Shown: piece by piece, positions 1 to 6,630 of the stretch
Layout of the letters: each line of letters starts with the position of its first letter
Position numbering within the stretch: the stretch's first letter is position 1
DNA from: an uncultured bacterium
GTDB lineage: Bacteria > Hydrogenedentota > Hydrogenedentia > Hydrogenedentales > JAEUWI01
Assembly (NCBI GenBank): GCA_937895305.1
Contig: CALAXS010000014.1
Coordinates: 1-9,368, forward strand
DNA length: 9,368 bases
Reading direction: 5' to 3'
Made by a program: the position numbers and the translations under genes
Notes under the pieces: generated by a model
The model's input: the letters and a program-made list of their open reading frames with translations, nothing else
What the model was told of the DNA's origin: nothing
Databases searched by the model: none

Positions 1-1206
1 GGCGGCATCCTCATGAGCGGTATTTTCTTTATCGCCTATATCGTGGTCTGGGATAAGTACCGATTCTTTGATATGGGTCCGGCACGACCGCTTTCTTTTG
101 AAAATATCCCCTGGGTGGTCTGGATTACCTGTTTTATAGCCAAGGATTTCGCATATTACTGGGCCCACCGCATGAGTCACGAGATGAACTGGGGCTGGGC
201 AACCCACATTGCGCACCATCAGAGTGAGGAGTATAACCTTTCCGTAGCCTTGCGTCAGGGTGTTTTTCAACCGGTATTTTTTAGCTGGTTCTCCCTGCCC
301 CTTGCCCTTCTGGGTTTTCCCCCGGCCGTGTTTGGGACCTGTGCAGCACTGAACACCATTTACCAGTTCTGGATTCATACCCGTCTGGTCAAGCGTCTGG
401 GGCCCCTTGAATGGATTATGAATACGCCATCCCACCATAGGGTGCACCATGGTCGTGAGCCCAAGTATGTTGACAAGAATCATGCGGGTGTATTTATTGT
501 CTGGGACCGCATGTTCGGCACGTACCAGCCGGAGGAAGAAGAACCGGAGTATGGCATTGTTACCCCGCTGAAAAGCTGGAATCCGGTATGGGCACAGATT
601 CATTATGGCGTGAAGCTGGCGAAGACTGCGTGGCTGGCACCGAAGTGGACTGACAAGTTACGACTACCTTTTGAGGCACCTGCCTGGGTGCCGGAAGGAA
701 TGGAAGTGCCGGATGACTTTGTGCCCGAAACACGCAGGGAGGGGTATAGCAAGTTCAATGCAACGCCACCCAAGGGGATGAGCGCTTATGTGTTACTCCA
801 CTTTGTGGTCGTTTTCTTTATTACATTGGGGTATTTAAAGGCGGCTGGTGAGATGCGGATTGCTGGTGAGGGCCTGGAGCCTTTTATGGATCCGGGGAAC
901 TGGATGATTTTATTGCGCAAATTTGGCGGAGCGGTATTCCTTTTTATGGCGCTGGTGAATTTGGGTGCGCTGTCTGAGCGACAATGGTGGGTGCCCTGGT
1001 CAGAAATAGGGCGCTTGGGGACAATGGTAGCGATTGTATTGACTGTGGGACCCGGCTTTTTCGGCTGGGCAAATTTGACGGGCTGGCCTGTCGTGGCGTG
1101 TATGGCGGCACTGGTCGTAGTGTCCGTGTTGTGGCTCATGGCGCGGTGGCGCGAATTTGGTGCGTCGGAAGAGCCTGGAGATACGGGCATGGTGGTCGCT
1201 GCATAG
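1..1206 (+). CDS. AGMO-like fatty acid hydroxylase/sterol desaturase superfamily membrane protein (5' partial)
   Basis: Likely a membrane di-iron monooxygenase. Numbering from the Met at 13, the superfamily histidine clusters are all present: H52-x3-H56 (HRMSH), H65-x2-H68-H69 (HIAHH) and H141-H142-x2-H145-H146 (HHRVHHG), plus H122 in FWIHT. Flanking blocks such as EEYNLSVALRQ, GPLEWIMNTPSHHRVHHG and DKNHAGVFIVWDRMFGTY closely resemble alkylglycerol monooxygenase (AGMO/TMEM195), which cleaves O-alkyl glycerol ethers using a pterin cofactor in animals. After the catalytic part, about residues 255-390 form roughly four hydrophobic helices, also as in AGMO. The reading frame is open to the window edge (GGIL before the Met) and AGMO-type proteins have extra N-terminal membrane helices, so the gene very probably starts upstream and the Met at 13 is internal. 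The family assignment is secure. The substrate and reductant in a bacterium are inference; sterol or fatty-acid hydroxylation remains possible. Confidence 0.9.
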   Translation, partial: GGILMSGIFFIAYIVVWDKYRFFDMGPARPLSFENIPWVVWITCFIAKDFAYYWAHRMSHEMNWGWATHIAHHQSEEYNLSVALRQGVFQPVFFSWFSLPLALLGFPPAVFGTCAALNTIYQFWIHTRLVKRLGPLEWIMNTPSHHRVHHGREPKYVDKNHAGVFIVWDRMFGTYQPEEEEPEYGIVTPLKSWNPVWAQIHYGVKLAKTAWLAPKWTDKLRLPFEAPAWVPEGMEVPDDFVPETRREGYSKFNATPPKGMSAYVLLHFVVVFFITLGYLKAAGEMRIAGEGLEPFMDPGNWMILLRKFGGAVFLFMALVNLGALSERQWWVPWSEIGRLGTMVAIVLTVGPGFFGWANLTGWPVVACMAALVVVSVLWLMARWREFGASEEPGDTGMVVAA

Positions 1207-1227
1207 GGTTTGCGTAATTCTGAATTG

Positions 1228-1255
1228 TTGTATGCCCTTGGGTGGACTGTATACT
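1228..1255 (+). promoter_or_regulatory. Candidate sigma70-type promoter before the SGNH-esterase operon
   Basis: In the 92-nt gap after the AGMO-like gene there is a TATACT hexamer (1250-1255) with a weak TTGTAT (1228-1233) 16 nt upstream. A small AATTC-T-GAATT dyad (1216-1226) lies just in front. The predicted transcript would start near 1262, about 37 nt before the esterase ATG. The -35 match is poor, so the downstream genes may instead be read through from upstream. Confidence 0.3.
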
Positions 1256-1298
1256 CTTCTTTATGGAATGCTTTTTACTGGAACCCTGGAAAATAATT

Positions 1299-1985
1299 AT
1301 GAATCGAATACAATCGCTGTTGAGCGTCGGTCTTTGTCTGTTTGCCCTGTTATCCGGTGTTGTTGCCCAGGCTGCGCCGGAACGATGGGAAAAGGTTATT
1401 CAGCGTTTCGAAAAACAAGACGTGGAGTCACCCCCCGCGAAAGGGCAGATTCTTTTTATCGGTAGTTCATCTATCGTGGGGTGGGATTTGGAGAAGTACT
1501 TCCCTGAACTCGATGCCTTGAATCGTGGCTTTGGCGGCTCTGAAATTGCAGACTCGAATTTTTACTTCAAACGGATGGTAACATCCTATGAGCCACGTAA
1601 GATTGTCTTGTATGCCGGGGATAACGATATTGCGGGCGGTAAGAACGCGGAGACGGTGGTGGCTGATTTCAAGGTGTTTTATGCGAAGGTAAAGGCAGAG
1701 GTACCCGGTTGTCCGGTAATTTATGTGGGTATAAAGCCAAGTATAGCACGATGGAACTTATGGCCGGAGATGAAGGCGGCCAATGATGCGATTGCAGCCA
1801 TGGCGGAAAAGGATGAGCAGTTGACCTTTTTTGATACAGCGGTGTTGACCCTGGGCGAAGATGGTAAACCGCGTGCTGATTTGTTGAAGAAGGATGGGCT
1901 GCACCTGACCCCGCCGGGTTATGAAATCTGGTCGGACGCTATACGACCGTTATTAGTTAGAACAAATGAAAGTGAAAAGGAATAA
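1299..1985 (+). CDS. Secreted SGNH/GDSL-family hydrolase (lysophospholipase L1-like esterase)
   Basis: A 228-residue exported esterase of the SGNH superfamily. The ATG at 1299 is chosen over a GTG at 1242 because it gives a clean Sec signal peptide (MNR, hydrophobic core at 7-23, cleavage after about A25 in VVAQA|AP) and has a GGA 8 nt upstream. Catalytic blocks follow in order: block I FIGSSSIVGW with the nucleophile most likely Ser57 (GSS replacing GDS), block II Gly in NRGFGGS (77-81), block III GDND (107-110, Asn109) and block V DGLH (Asp199 and His202). The protein should act in the periplasm or outside the cell on ester bonds of lipids or acetylated glycans. The substrate cannot be read from the sequence. 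It follows an ether-lipid-type monooxygenase and precedes a membrane protein by 4 nt, which makes lipid handling attractive but unproven. Confidence 0.9.
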   Translation: MNRIQSLLSVGLCLFALLSGVVAQAAPERWEKVIQRFEKQDVESPPAKGQILFIGSSSIVGWDLEKYFPELDALNRGFGGSEIADSNFYFKRMVTSYEPRKIVLYAGDNDIAGGKNAETVVADFKVFYAKVKAEVPGCPVIYVGIKPSIARWNLWPEMKAANDAIAAMAEKDEQLTFFDTAVLTLGEDGKPRADLLKKDGLHLTPPGYEIWSDAIRPLLVRTNESEKE

Positions 1986-1989
1986 GTAA

Positions 1990-2412
1990 ATGAAATTTTT
2001 AATGATGTTCCCTCTCTTTGCGGTACCTCTTGTGGTGTACAATATTTTGATGCTGGGGGATAACCCCTTTGTGACGAATCCGGATTTAATCAAGATTCCG
2101 CTCATGGCGAATGACGATGCTTTTTATCTCAAGATGAGTGATGTGTTTATTATGTTCGGGGTCATCGTGTTGTACTTTGAAATCCTGAAAGCGACCCGTA
2201 CATCACGGTCTACGATTGTGGATCACATGTTGTCCATGGTGGTGTTTATCATCTTTTTAATCGAGTTTATCGTGGTTGCAGGAGCAGGCACAGCAACCTT
2301 TATGGTGCTGCTGATGATGTCATTACTGGATGTGGTAGCCGGATTTACGATTACCATCTCTACCGCCCGTCGCGACATGACCTTTGGTGGTCATGGTGGG
2401 GATATGGGTTAA
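1990..2412 (+). CDS. Conserved four-helix integral membrane protein of unknown function
   Basis: A 140-residue inner-membrane protein. Four hydrophobic helices are visible at about residues 4-22, 49-68, 80-100 and 102-123. They are joined by a 26-residue extracytoplasmic or cytoplasmic loop after helix 1 and a polar segment (KATRTSRSTIVDH, 67-79) between helices 2 and 3. Helix 2 contains a buried Glu (E64) and helix 4 an Asp (D114), unusual enough to suggest ion or proton handling or helix packing. It resembles small uncharacterised membrane proteins of proteobacteria, but I cannot attach a function or family number. An AGG about 9 nt upstream, lying inside the end of the esterase gene, supports the ATG at 1990. 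It sits 4 nt after the esterase stop and 3 nt before the polyphosphate enzyme, so all three are probably translated from one mRNA. Confidence 0.82.
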   Translation: MKFLMMFPLFAVPLVVYNILMLGDNPFVTNPDLIKIPLMANDDAFYLKMSDVFIMFGVIVLYFEILKATRTSRSTIVDHMLSMVVFIIFLIEFIVVAGAGTATFMVLLMMSLLDVVAGFTITISTARRDMTFGGHGGDMG

Positions 2413-2415
2413 AAC

Positions 2416-3885
2416 ATGCTGAATACTGTTGATCTGAAAGCCACCATTTCCAAAGCGGATTATAAAAGTGAGAATGACGCGCTTGCTGAACGGCTGGGCC
2501 AATTACAGCGTGAATTGCTTGCTGCTGATATTTCATCGGTCATTGTGTTTGAGGGGTGGGATACGGCGGGTAAGGGTGCTGTGCTGAGTGAGTTGGTGCA
2601 TGATTTGGATCCCCGCTGGTTTTTTGTGCATGTACCGCGAGAGCCGGAAATGGGGACGGAGTTCTATCCACCCATGCATTTTTTTTGGAATCACATGCCG
2701 GAATTTGGGGAGATGGCCATTTATGAACAGAGCTGGTATACCCCCATTCTGGAGGAACGTGTTCATGGCCCGGCCCGGCTGGATCAAGAAGCACCCATCG
2801 CGCGTACGTTAAACTTTGAACGGCAGCTTAGCGATGATGGCGTTATTGTAACCAAGTTTTTCTTGCATATCAGCAAGAAGGAACAGTCCCGGCGTTTGAC
2901 GGAGCTCAAGGCGGATTCGGCTTATTCGTGGCGCGTGACGAATATCGAGCGGGAACGTCATCGTCTTTATGATGACTATCATGAGGAAACCAGTGCCGTG
3001 CTGGAGGCGACCCATTGCGATGCGGCACCCTGGCATGTATTGCCTTCCACAGACCTACGGTATGCGCAGCAACAGATTAAGAAAATTCTGATCAGAACAT
3101 TTGAAGCGCGCCTGGCTGAACATAAGAAGGGCAAAAAGGAGAAGGCTCCAAAGGTGAGTCTGGGCAAGGAAAAGCCGTTGTCCAGGGTTGAGCCGAATCA
3201 AAAGATTCAGGGGAAGGTGTATAAGAAGCGGTTGGCGGAGCTGCAGGAAGAAGCACGGCGTTTACAGTATCGCTGTTATGAACAGCGGGTGCCTGTGTTG
3301 ATGGTTTATGAAGGTCAGGATGCAGGGGGCAAGGGCGGTAATATCCGGCGTGTGGTTCGTGAAATGGATCCCCGTGGCTATGATGTGGTGCCCGTGGCTG
3401 CGCCGCGGGGTGCTGAGAAGAACCACCATTATCTCTGGCGCTTTTGGCGGGATATACCGAAAGCGGGTCATATCGCTATCTTTGACCGGAGTTGGTATGG
3501 TCGTGTACTGGTGGAGCGTCTGGAAGACTTTGCCCAGAAGCATGAGTGGCAGCGAGCGTTTCAGGAGATCAATGAATTTGAAGCAGAGTTGCATGAAGCG
3601 GGTGCGGTCATACTGAAGTTTTGGGTGCATATTGACGCGGATGAGCAGTTAGCGCGATTTAAGGCGCGTGAGTCGGATCCCTTAAAAAGCTGGAAGATGA
3701 CGGATGAGGATTGGCGAAACCGGGAGAAGTGGGATGCCTATCAGGAGGCGGTGAATGATATGATTCATCTTACAGGTACTGCACATGCGCCGTGGACTAT
3801 CGTCGAGGGCAATAACAAGCGTTATGCGCGAATCAAAACGTTGGAGACGATTGTGGCGCGCTTACGTGAGCGTTTGGATTTATAA
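2416..3885 (+). CDS. pap: Polyphosphate:AMP phosphotransferase, tandem PPK2 domains
   Basis: A 489-residue cytoplasmic enzyme that should transfer phosphate from inorganic polyphosphate to AMP, giving ADP. It contains two PPK2 modules. The N-terminal domain (about 15-230) has Walker A EGWDTAGKG (46-54), but the usual Walker B FDRSWY is replaced by IYEQSWY (102-108) and the lid is divergent. The C-terminal domain (about 262-489) is canonical: EGQDAGGKGG (299-308), IFDRSWYGR (355-363) and lid DPLKSWK (421-427). A Lys-rich linker (235-256) joins them. This two-domain layout and length match the known polyphosphate:AMP phosphotransferases (Acinetobacter type; PA3455-like PPK2). Catalysis therefore probably rests on the C-terminal half, with the first domain structural or regulatory (inference). 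It begins 3 nt after the membrane-protein stop and has only a weak GGGT ribosome site, so coupling to the upstream gene is likely. Confidence 0.93.
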   Translation: MLNTVDLKATISKADYKSENDALAERLGQLQRELLAADISSVIVFEGWDTAGKGAVLSELVHDLDPRWFFVHVPREPEMGTEFYPPMHFFWNHMPEFGEMAIYEQSWYTPILEERVHGPARLDQEAPIARTLNFERQLSDDGVIVTKFFLHISKKEQSRRLTELKADSAYSWRVTNIERERHRLYDDYHEETSAVLEATHCDAAPWHVLPSTDLRYAQQQIKKILIRTFEARLAEHKKGKKEKAPKVSLGKEKPLSRVEPNQKIQGKVYKKRLAELQEEARRLQYRCYEQRVPVLMVYEGQDAGGKGGNIRRVVREMDPRGYDVVPVAAPRGAEKNHHYLWRFWRDIPKAGHIAIFDRSWYGRVLVERLEDFAQKHEWQRAFQEINEFEAELHEAGAVILKFWVHIDADEQLARFKARESDPLKSWKMTDEDWRNREKWDAYQEAVNDMIHLTGTAHAPWTIVEGNNKRYARIKTLETIVARLRERLDL

Positions 3886-3890
3886 ACGGA

Positions 3891-3939
3891 AGCAGGAAAA
3901 ATGGTAGTGATGGTATTAAACGAGACCCTGTATATATGA
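3891..3939 (+). CDS. Possible 12-codon leader ORF coupled to the Enzyme I start
   Basis: The spacer between the polyphosphate enzyme and Enzyme I contains an AGCAGGA ribosome site (3891-3897) followed by ATG at 3901. It opens a 12-codon frame (MVVMVLNETLYI) whose TGA at 3937-3939 overlaps the Enzyme I ATG at 3936-3938 in the classic ATGA arrangement. Enzyme I itself has only a poor site (GAG, about 11 nt upstream). Translation of the short frame could deliver ribosomes to Enzyme I. No run of regulatory codons is present, so classical attenuation is not indicated. It may also be coincidence if Enzyme I really begins at 3963. Confidence 0.4.
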
Positions 3940-5570
3940 ATCCACAAGTAACTGAGCGTGAAATGCGCTTTAAGGGCTTGCCTATCAGTGAAGGTGTGGT
4001 CCGTGCACGGGTTTATGTCATTGAGGCGGAGACGGGTGTTTCGATTCCGTTATACACTGTGGATGAAGCCGCACTGGAAGGGGAGAAGGAACGTCTTCGC
4101 GCGGCACTCAAACTGGCCGTTATCCAGCTGGATGAGATCGCAGTACAGGTTGCAGAGCGTATTGGGCCATCACAGGCCAATATATTTATGGCGCAAAAAA
4201 TGATGGTAGAGGATGTGGTGCTGGTGGAGGAAATAATGCAGGCCATTACCCAATCCAGGATGAATGCAGAAGCAGCCGTGGACCGGACTCTGGATGGCTA
4301 TGAGTCGGTACTGGCGGAAGTGGATGATGAATACCTGAGTGAGCGTGCATCGGACATCGGTGAGATTCGCCGTCGCTTGTTGGACAATTTACGGCAAGCC
4401 GGTGTGAGCGATCCTTCGGTGGTGTCACGTACAACGTTTGACCTGGATGAGGTCCGGGTGATTGTAGCGAGGGAGTTGACACCGAGTGAAACGGTAGCGC
4501 TGGATCCGGAATTTACAGCGGGCTTTCTGACAGAGCGGGGCGGGGCAGGGTCCCATGCAGCGATTCTGGCGCGTGCAATGGGAATTCCGGCGGTGAGCGG
4601 CATCCCGCGTATCCACAAGAAACTGACCCACGGGCAAGAAGTGTTACTCAACGGGACAACGGGCGAGGTGGTTCTCTGGCCAACGGCGGCGACACTGGGG
4701 GGCTATCCTTCGATTATGCGCAAGCGCAGTCGGAAGATGGATGCCATTGAACCCGTTGAGAATTTGCAGGTGTTGGCGAATATCAGTTTGTCCACAGAAT
4801 TGCAGGAGGTGGAAGACTGCCTGGCGGAGGGGATTGGGTTGTATCGTACCGAGATAGAATTTTTGGCGATGGGCCGTGCATTGACCGAAGATGAACAGTA
4901 CGCGCGTTACGCCAAAGTGGCGAAGGCCATGGCGGGTAAGCCGTTTTATGTGCGGTTGCTGGATCTGGGTGGAGACAAAGCCGCTACTTTTTTAAATATG
5001 CCTACGGAGGAGAATCCGTGTCTGGGTTATCGTGGCGCACGCTTGCTCATGGGAGAATCGGAGTTACTGATTCCACAGGTGCGAGCGTTGGCACGTGCTT
5101 CTGCCCATGGCCCCATTCATATTATGTATCCCATGATTGTGGATGTGAAACAGTTTCTTACTTTACGTGCCCTGGTGGCCCAGCATATTGAAGATTTGCC
5201 CCATGATAACGTGCAGCACGGGGTGATGTTTGAAGTGCCATCCGCGTGCCTGGAAGCGACGGAACTTTTTGCCATGGCGGATTTTGCCTGTATCGGTACC
5301 AATGATCTGATTCAGTATCTCTTCGCCGTGGACCGGAATAATGACAAGGTCGCGTATGACTACAATCCGGATAAACCTGTGTTCTGGAATCTACTGAAAA
5401 AGCTGGCAGACGCGGCGAAGGCTGCGGGGAAGCCGCTATCACTTTGTGGTGAGATTGGGGGAGAGCCCCGATATGTGCCAAAATTAATGGAGCTGGGGAT
5501 ACGCACCGTATCGGTGAGCCCACGCCTGGTAGGTATGGCCCGGCTCGCAGCGCGTGGCAAAGCGCGGTAA
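3936..5570 (+). CDS. ptsI: PTS Enzyme I (phosphoenolpyruvate-protein phosphotransferase)
   Basis: A 544-residue cytoplasmic Enzyme I, which takes phosphate from PEP onto an active-site His and passes it to HPr. The helical HPr-binding region spans about 45-165. The phospho-His domain has GGAGSHAAILARAMGIPAV with His207; this family usually has Thr where the second Gly of GAGSH sits. The PEP-binding barrel carries GIGLYRTEIEFL (Arg304), RLLDLGGDK (Arg340), GYRGARLL, GTNDLIQY (454-461), VDRNN (Arg467) and the acid/base Cys504 in LCGEIGGEP. All expected catalytic residues are therefore present. There is no N-terminal GAF domain, so this is not a PtsP-type Enzyme I-Ntr, although the GLYRTE spelling is shared with that branch. 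No HPr or Enzyme II gene lies in the window. Start choice is open: 3936 overlaps a leader ORF stop, while ATG 3963 (MRFKGLPIS) begins just where many family members begin. Confidence 0.92.
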   Translation: MNPQVTEREMRFKGLPISEGVVRARVYVIEAETGVSIPLYTVDEAALEGEKERLRAALKLAVIQLDEIAVQVAERIGPSQANIFMAQKMMVEDVVLVEEIMQAITQSRMNAEAAVDRTLDGYESVLAEVDDEYLSERASDIGEIRRRLLDNLRQAGVSDPSVVSRTTFDLDEVRVIVARELTPSETVALDPEFTAGFLTERGGAGSHAAILARAMGIPAVSGIPRIHKKLTHGQEVLLNGTTGEVVLWPTAATLGGYPSIMRKRSRKMDAIEPVENLQVLANISLSTELQEVEDCLAEGIGLYRTEIEFLAMGRALTEDEQYARYAKVAKAMAGKPFYVRLLDLGGDKAATFLNMPTEENPCLGYRGARLLMGESELLIPQVRALARASAHGPIHIMYPMIVDVKQFLTLRALVAQHIEDLPHDNVQHGVMFEVPSACLEATELFAMADFACIGTNDLIQYLFAVDRNNDKVAYDYNPDKPVFWNLLKKLADAAKAAGKPLSLCGEIGGEPRYVPKLMELGIRTVSVSPRLVGMARLAARGKAR

Positions 5571-5604
5571 AATCCACATCACCTTAAATGAAGAGGTGAC
5601 TATT
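5571..5604 (+). terminator. Weak hairpin after Enzyme I, possible terminator
   Basis: TCACCT (5579-5584) can pair with AGGTGA (5594-5599) around a 9-nt loop immediately after the Enzyme I stop. It is followed by an AT-rich stretch (CTATTATATT) rather than a clean T run. A 6-bp stem is short for an intrinsic terminator, so this is only a candidate end for the left-hand transcript. Confidence 0.25.
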
Positions 5605-5672
5605 ATATTGGCCTGCCGTGTCTTTATTGCGCTATATAAACTATCAGTATCAATATTGTCCCCTAAAAGCAC

Positions 5673-5726
5673 GTCATTGCTGCGTCGCTGCGCTCCTCGC
5701 AATGACTGGTGGGGTGGAGTCATTGC
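5673..5726. repeat. Short palindromic intergenic repeat (LRGAQRRSND type) plus a third arm
   Basis: The 34-nt unit 5673-5706 has 8-bp terminal inverted repeats, GTCATTGC (5673-5680) and GCAATGAC (5699-5706), around a GC-rich core that reads GAGGAGCGCAGCGACGCA on the minus strand. This is the recognisable short dispersed repeat of many bacterial genomes, whose minus-strand translation gives the familiar spurious peptide LRGAQRRSND. A third copy of the arm, GTCATTGC (5719-5726), lies 12 nt further on, so the central arm can pair with either neighbour. It occupies the space between two convergent genes, a typical site for such elements, and ends 3 nt before the esterase stop codon. Confidence 0.75.
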
Positions 5727-5729
5727 CGT

Positions 5730-6518
5730 TTATTCTGGAGCGTTCTGCTGTTCAAGGGTAATGATTTTCTCACTCATGCGTTCGCCCATGGTCACCAGAC
5801 CCGTTGTAGCATAGTGCACCTTGTCCCCGATTTTAGGCAGGTCATCACAGTCCACCCAGTCGTAGTGTTCCAGTTTTGGGTTTTCCTGATGCTTGCGAGT
5901 TATCTCAACGATTTCGGGGGTAAAAACACTTTCTTTGGCAGGGTTGACGCGTCCTGCAATGAAGGGCATGGCAGGATTGTCGAAGTCTTTACGAGCTTGT
6001 GTAATGAGCTTGCGATAGTGGTCGCCATAGGCTATTGCAATCGCTTCAGTTTTGCTGTCGGCTTCGCCTTGCATCCAGGTCATTCCCACGATCTCGATTT
6101 CTTTTGTGGCTTTGGCCTTTTCTACCAGGTGGATCAGTGCGGCATAAAGTGACTTGGGTTGATTCTGTTTCTCCACATTCCATTGGGTGTGGAGGTTGGT
6201 ACCCCCGCGAGAATACTTGATAATACCGATGGGTTCGCCCAGGTGCTCTGCCATGGCGGCGGCGAAACTGATTTCAGGACCAAAGCCTTCGATTTCGGGA
6301 TTTTGTGTTTTACCCGGTTCGAGTGGCACCCATTGATTGCCGTGAAAGGCCCAGTTTTTCTGTGGAGCCTGGAGTGCTTCTGGCAGTTCTTCAACTTTGG
6401 CAGCGCGACCAACCATATTACTTTGTCCTGCAAAGATAAAGACCTTGAGGGGTTCATCGGCCAGGGAAGTCGCGGGAAAGATGAGAGCTGCCATAAGTAA
6501 AAGTGCTTTCTTGAGCAT
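5730..6518 (-). CDS. Secreted SASA-type (sialate O-acetylesterase-like) carbohydrate esterase
   Basis: A 262-residue exported esterase of the SASA/DUF303 family, which removes acetyl groups from sugars such as sialic acid or xylan. A Sec signal peptide (MLKK, hydrophobic 5-16, cleavage after about A20 in SLA|DEP) precedes the nucleophile motif IFAGQSNMVGR with Ser33. Further family motifs are SRGGT (103-107), TWMQGEADS (147-155) and the C-terminal catalytic pair in GDKVHYATTG (Asp232 and His235). The length is normal for a single-domain member. A GGAG 7 nt upstream of the ATG at 6518 supports this start. The gene stands alone on the minus strand, converging with Enzyme I and divergent from the envelope operon. 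The natural substrate is not evident: there are no sialic acid, xylan or other sugar-degradation genes nearby. Confidence 0.92.
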   Translation of the reverse strand: MLKKALLLMAALIFPATSLADEPLKVFIFAGQSNMVGRAAKVEELPEALQAPQKNWAFHGNQWVPLEPGKTQNPEIEGFGPEISFAAAMAEHLGEPIGIIKYSRGGTNLHTQWNVEKQNQPKSLYAALIHLVEKAKATKEIEIVGMTWMQGEADSKTEAIAIAYGDHYRKLITQARKDFDNPAMPFIAGRVNPAKESVFTPEIVEITRKHQENPKLEHYDWVDCDDLPKIGDKVHYATTGLVTMGERMSEKIITLEQQNAPE

Positions 6519-6547
6519 GGATGTTCTCCAGTTGTAGGACTCTATGG

Positions 6548-6575
6548 TTTATAGTTTGTGCAAATAAATTGCAAG
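6548..6575 (-). promoter_or_regulatory. Candidate promoter for the SASA esterase
   Basis: On the minus strand a TATAAA hexamer (plus coordinates 6548-6553) is preceded by TTGCAA (6569-6574, 15-nt spacer) or CTTGCA (6570-6575, 16-nt spacer). Transcription would start near 6541 and leave a leader of about 20 nt with the GGAG ribosome site. The spacer is slightly short, so confidence is moderate. It faces away from the promoter of the lipoprotein gene. Confidence 0.4.
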
Positions 6576-6587
6576 TTTTTGGGATTT

Positions 6588-6603
6588 AAGGTGCTGGCAC
6601 CTT
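6588..6603. promoter_or_regulatory. Inverted repeat between divergent promoters
   Basis: AAGGTG (6588-6593), a CTGG loop and CACCTT (6598-6603) form a perfect 6-bp dyad lying between the -35 regions of the two divergent promoter candidates. It overlaps the first bases of the rightward TTGCAC box. It could be a shared operator, or the hairpin of a transcript end. No T run follows on the plus strand, although an AAAAAC stretch lies on the other side. Confidence 0.4.
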
Positions 6604-6630
6604 GCACCATCGGTATTGCATACCGATAAT
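6602..6630 (+). promoter_or_regulatory. Promoter of the envelope operon with an embedded operator-like dyad
   Basis: TTGCAC (6602-6607) and GATAAT (6625-6630) are separated by exactly 17 nt, a good sigma70-type match about 47 nt ahead of the lipoprotein ATG. A 19-bp dyad, ATCGGTAT-TGC-ATACCGAT (6609-6627), fills the spacer and runs into the -10. In addition TGCACCA (6603-6609) is repeated inverted as TGGTGCA (6646-6652) downstream of the expected start site near 6637. The placement suggests regulation by a dimeric DNA-binding protein; the factor is unknown. Confidence 0.55.

Noticed and set aside
786..1190. 134-codon open frame on the minus strand inside the AGMO-like gene
   Set aside because: It is antisense to a strongly supported gene, has no recognisable motif and its composition is that of a reverse-frame shadow.
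1242..1298. Upstream GTG start for the SGNH esterase
   Set aside because: It would add 19 residues ahead of a normal signal peptide; the ATG at 1299 has a better-placed ribosome site and gives a standard export signal.
1157..1465. 102-codon plus-strand frame bridging the AGMO-like and SGNH genes
   Set aside because: It overlaps both genes out of frame and lacks motifs or a convincing ribosome site.
5158..5577. 139-codon minus-strand frame opposite the end of Enzyme I
   Set aside because: It covers the conserved PEP-binding motifs of Enzyme I in antisense and shows no domain of its own.
5571..5729. Possible small RNA or CRISPR-like array in the convergent spacer
   Set aside because: The 8-mer arms alternate in orientation with unequal spacing and there are no direct repeats with regular spacers; a dispersed palindrome explains the signal.
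5554..5814. 86-codon plus-strand frame spanning the convergent spacer
   Set aside because: Part of it is translation of the dispersed repeat (the SLLRRCAPRND stretch), a known source of spurious proteins.
5709..6152. 147-codon plus-strand frame opposite the SASA esterase
   Set aside because: The minus-strand protein has a signal peptide and all catalytic motifs; the plus-strand frame has none and begins within the palindromic repeat region.
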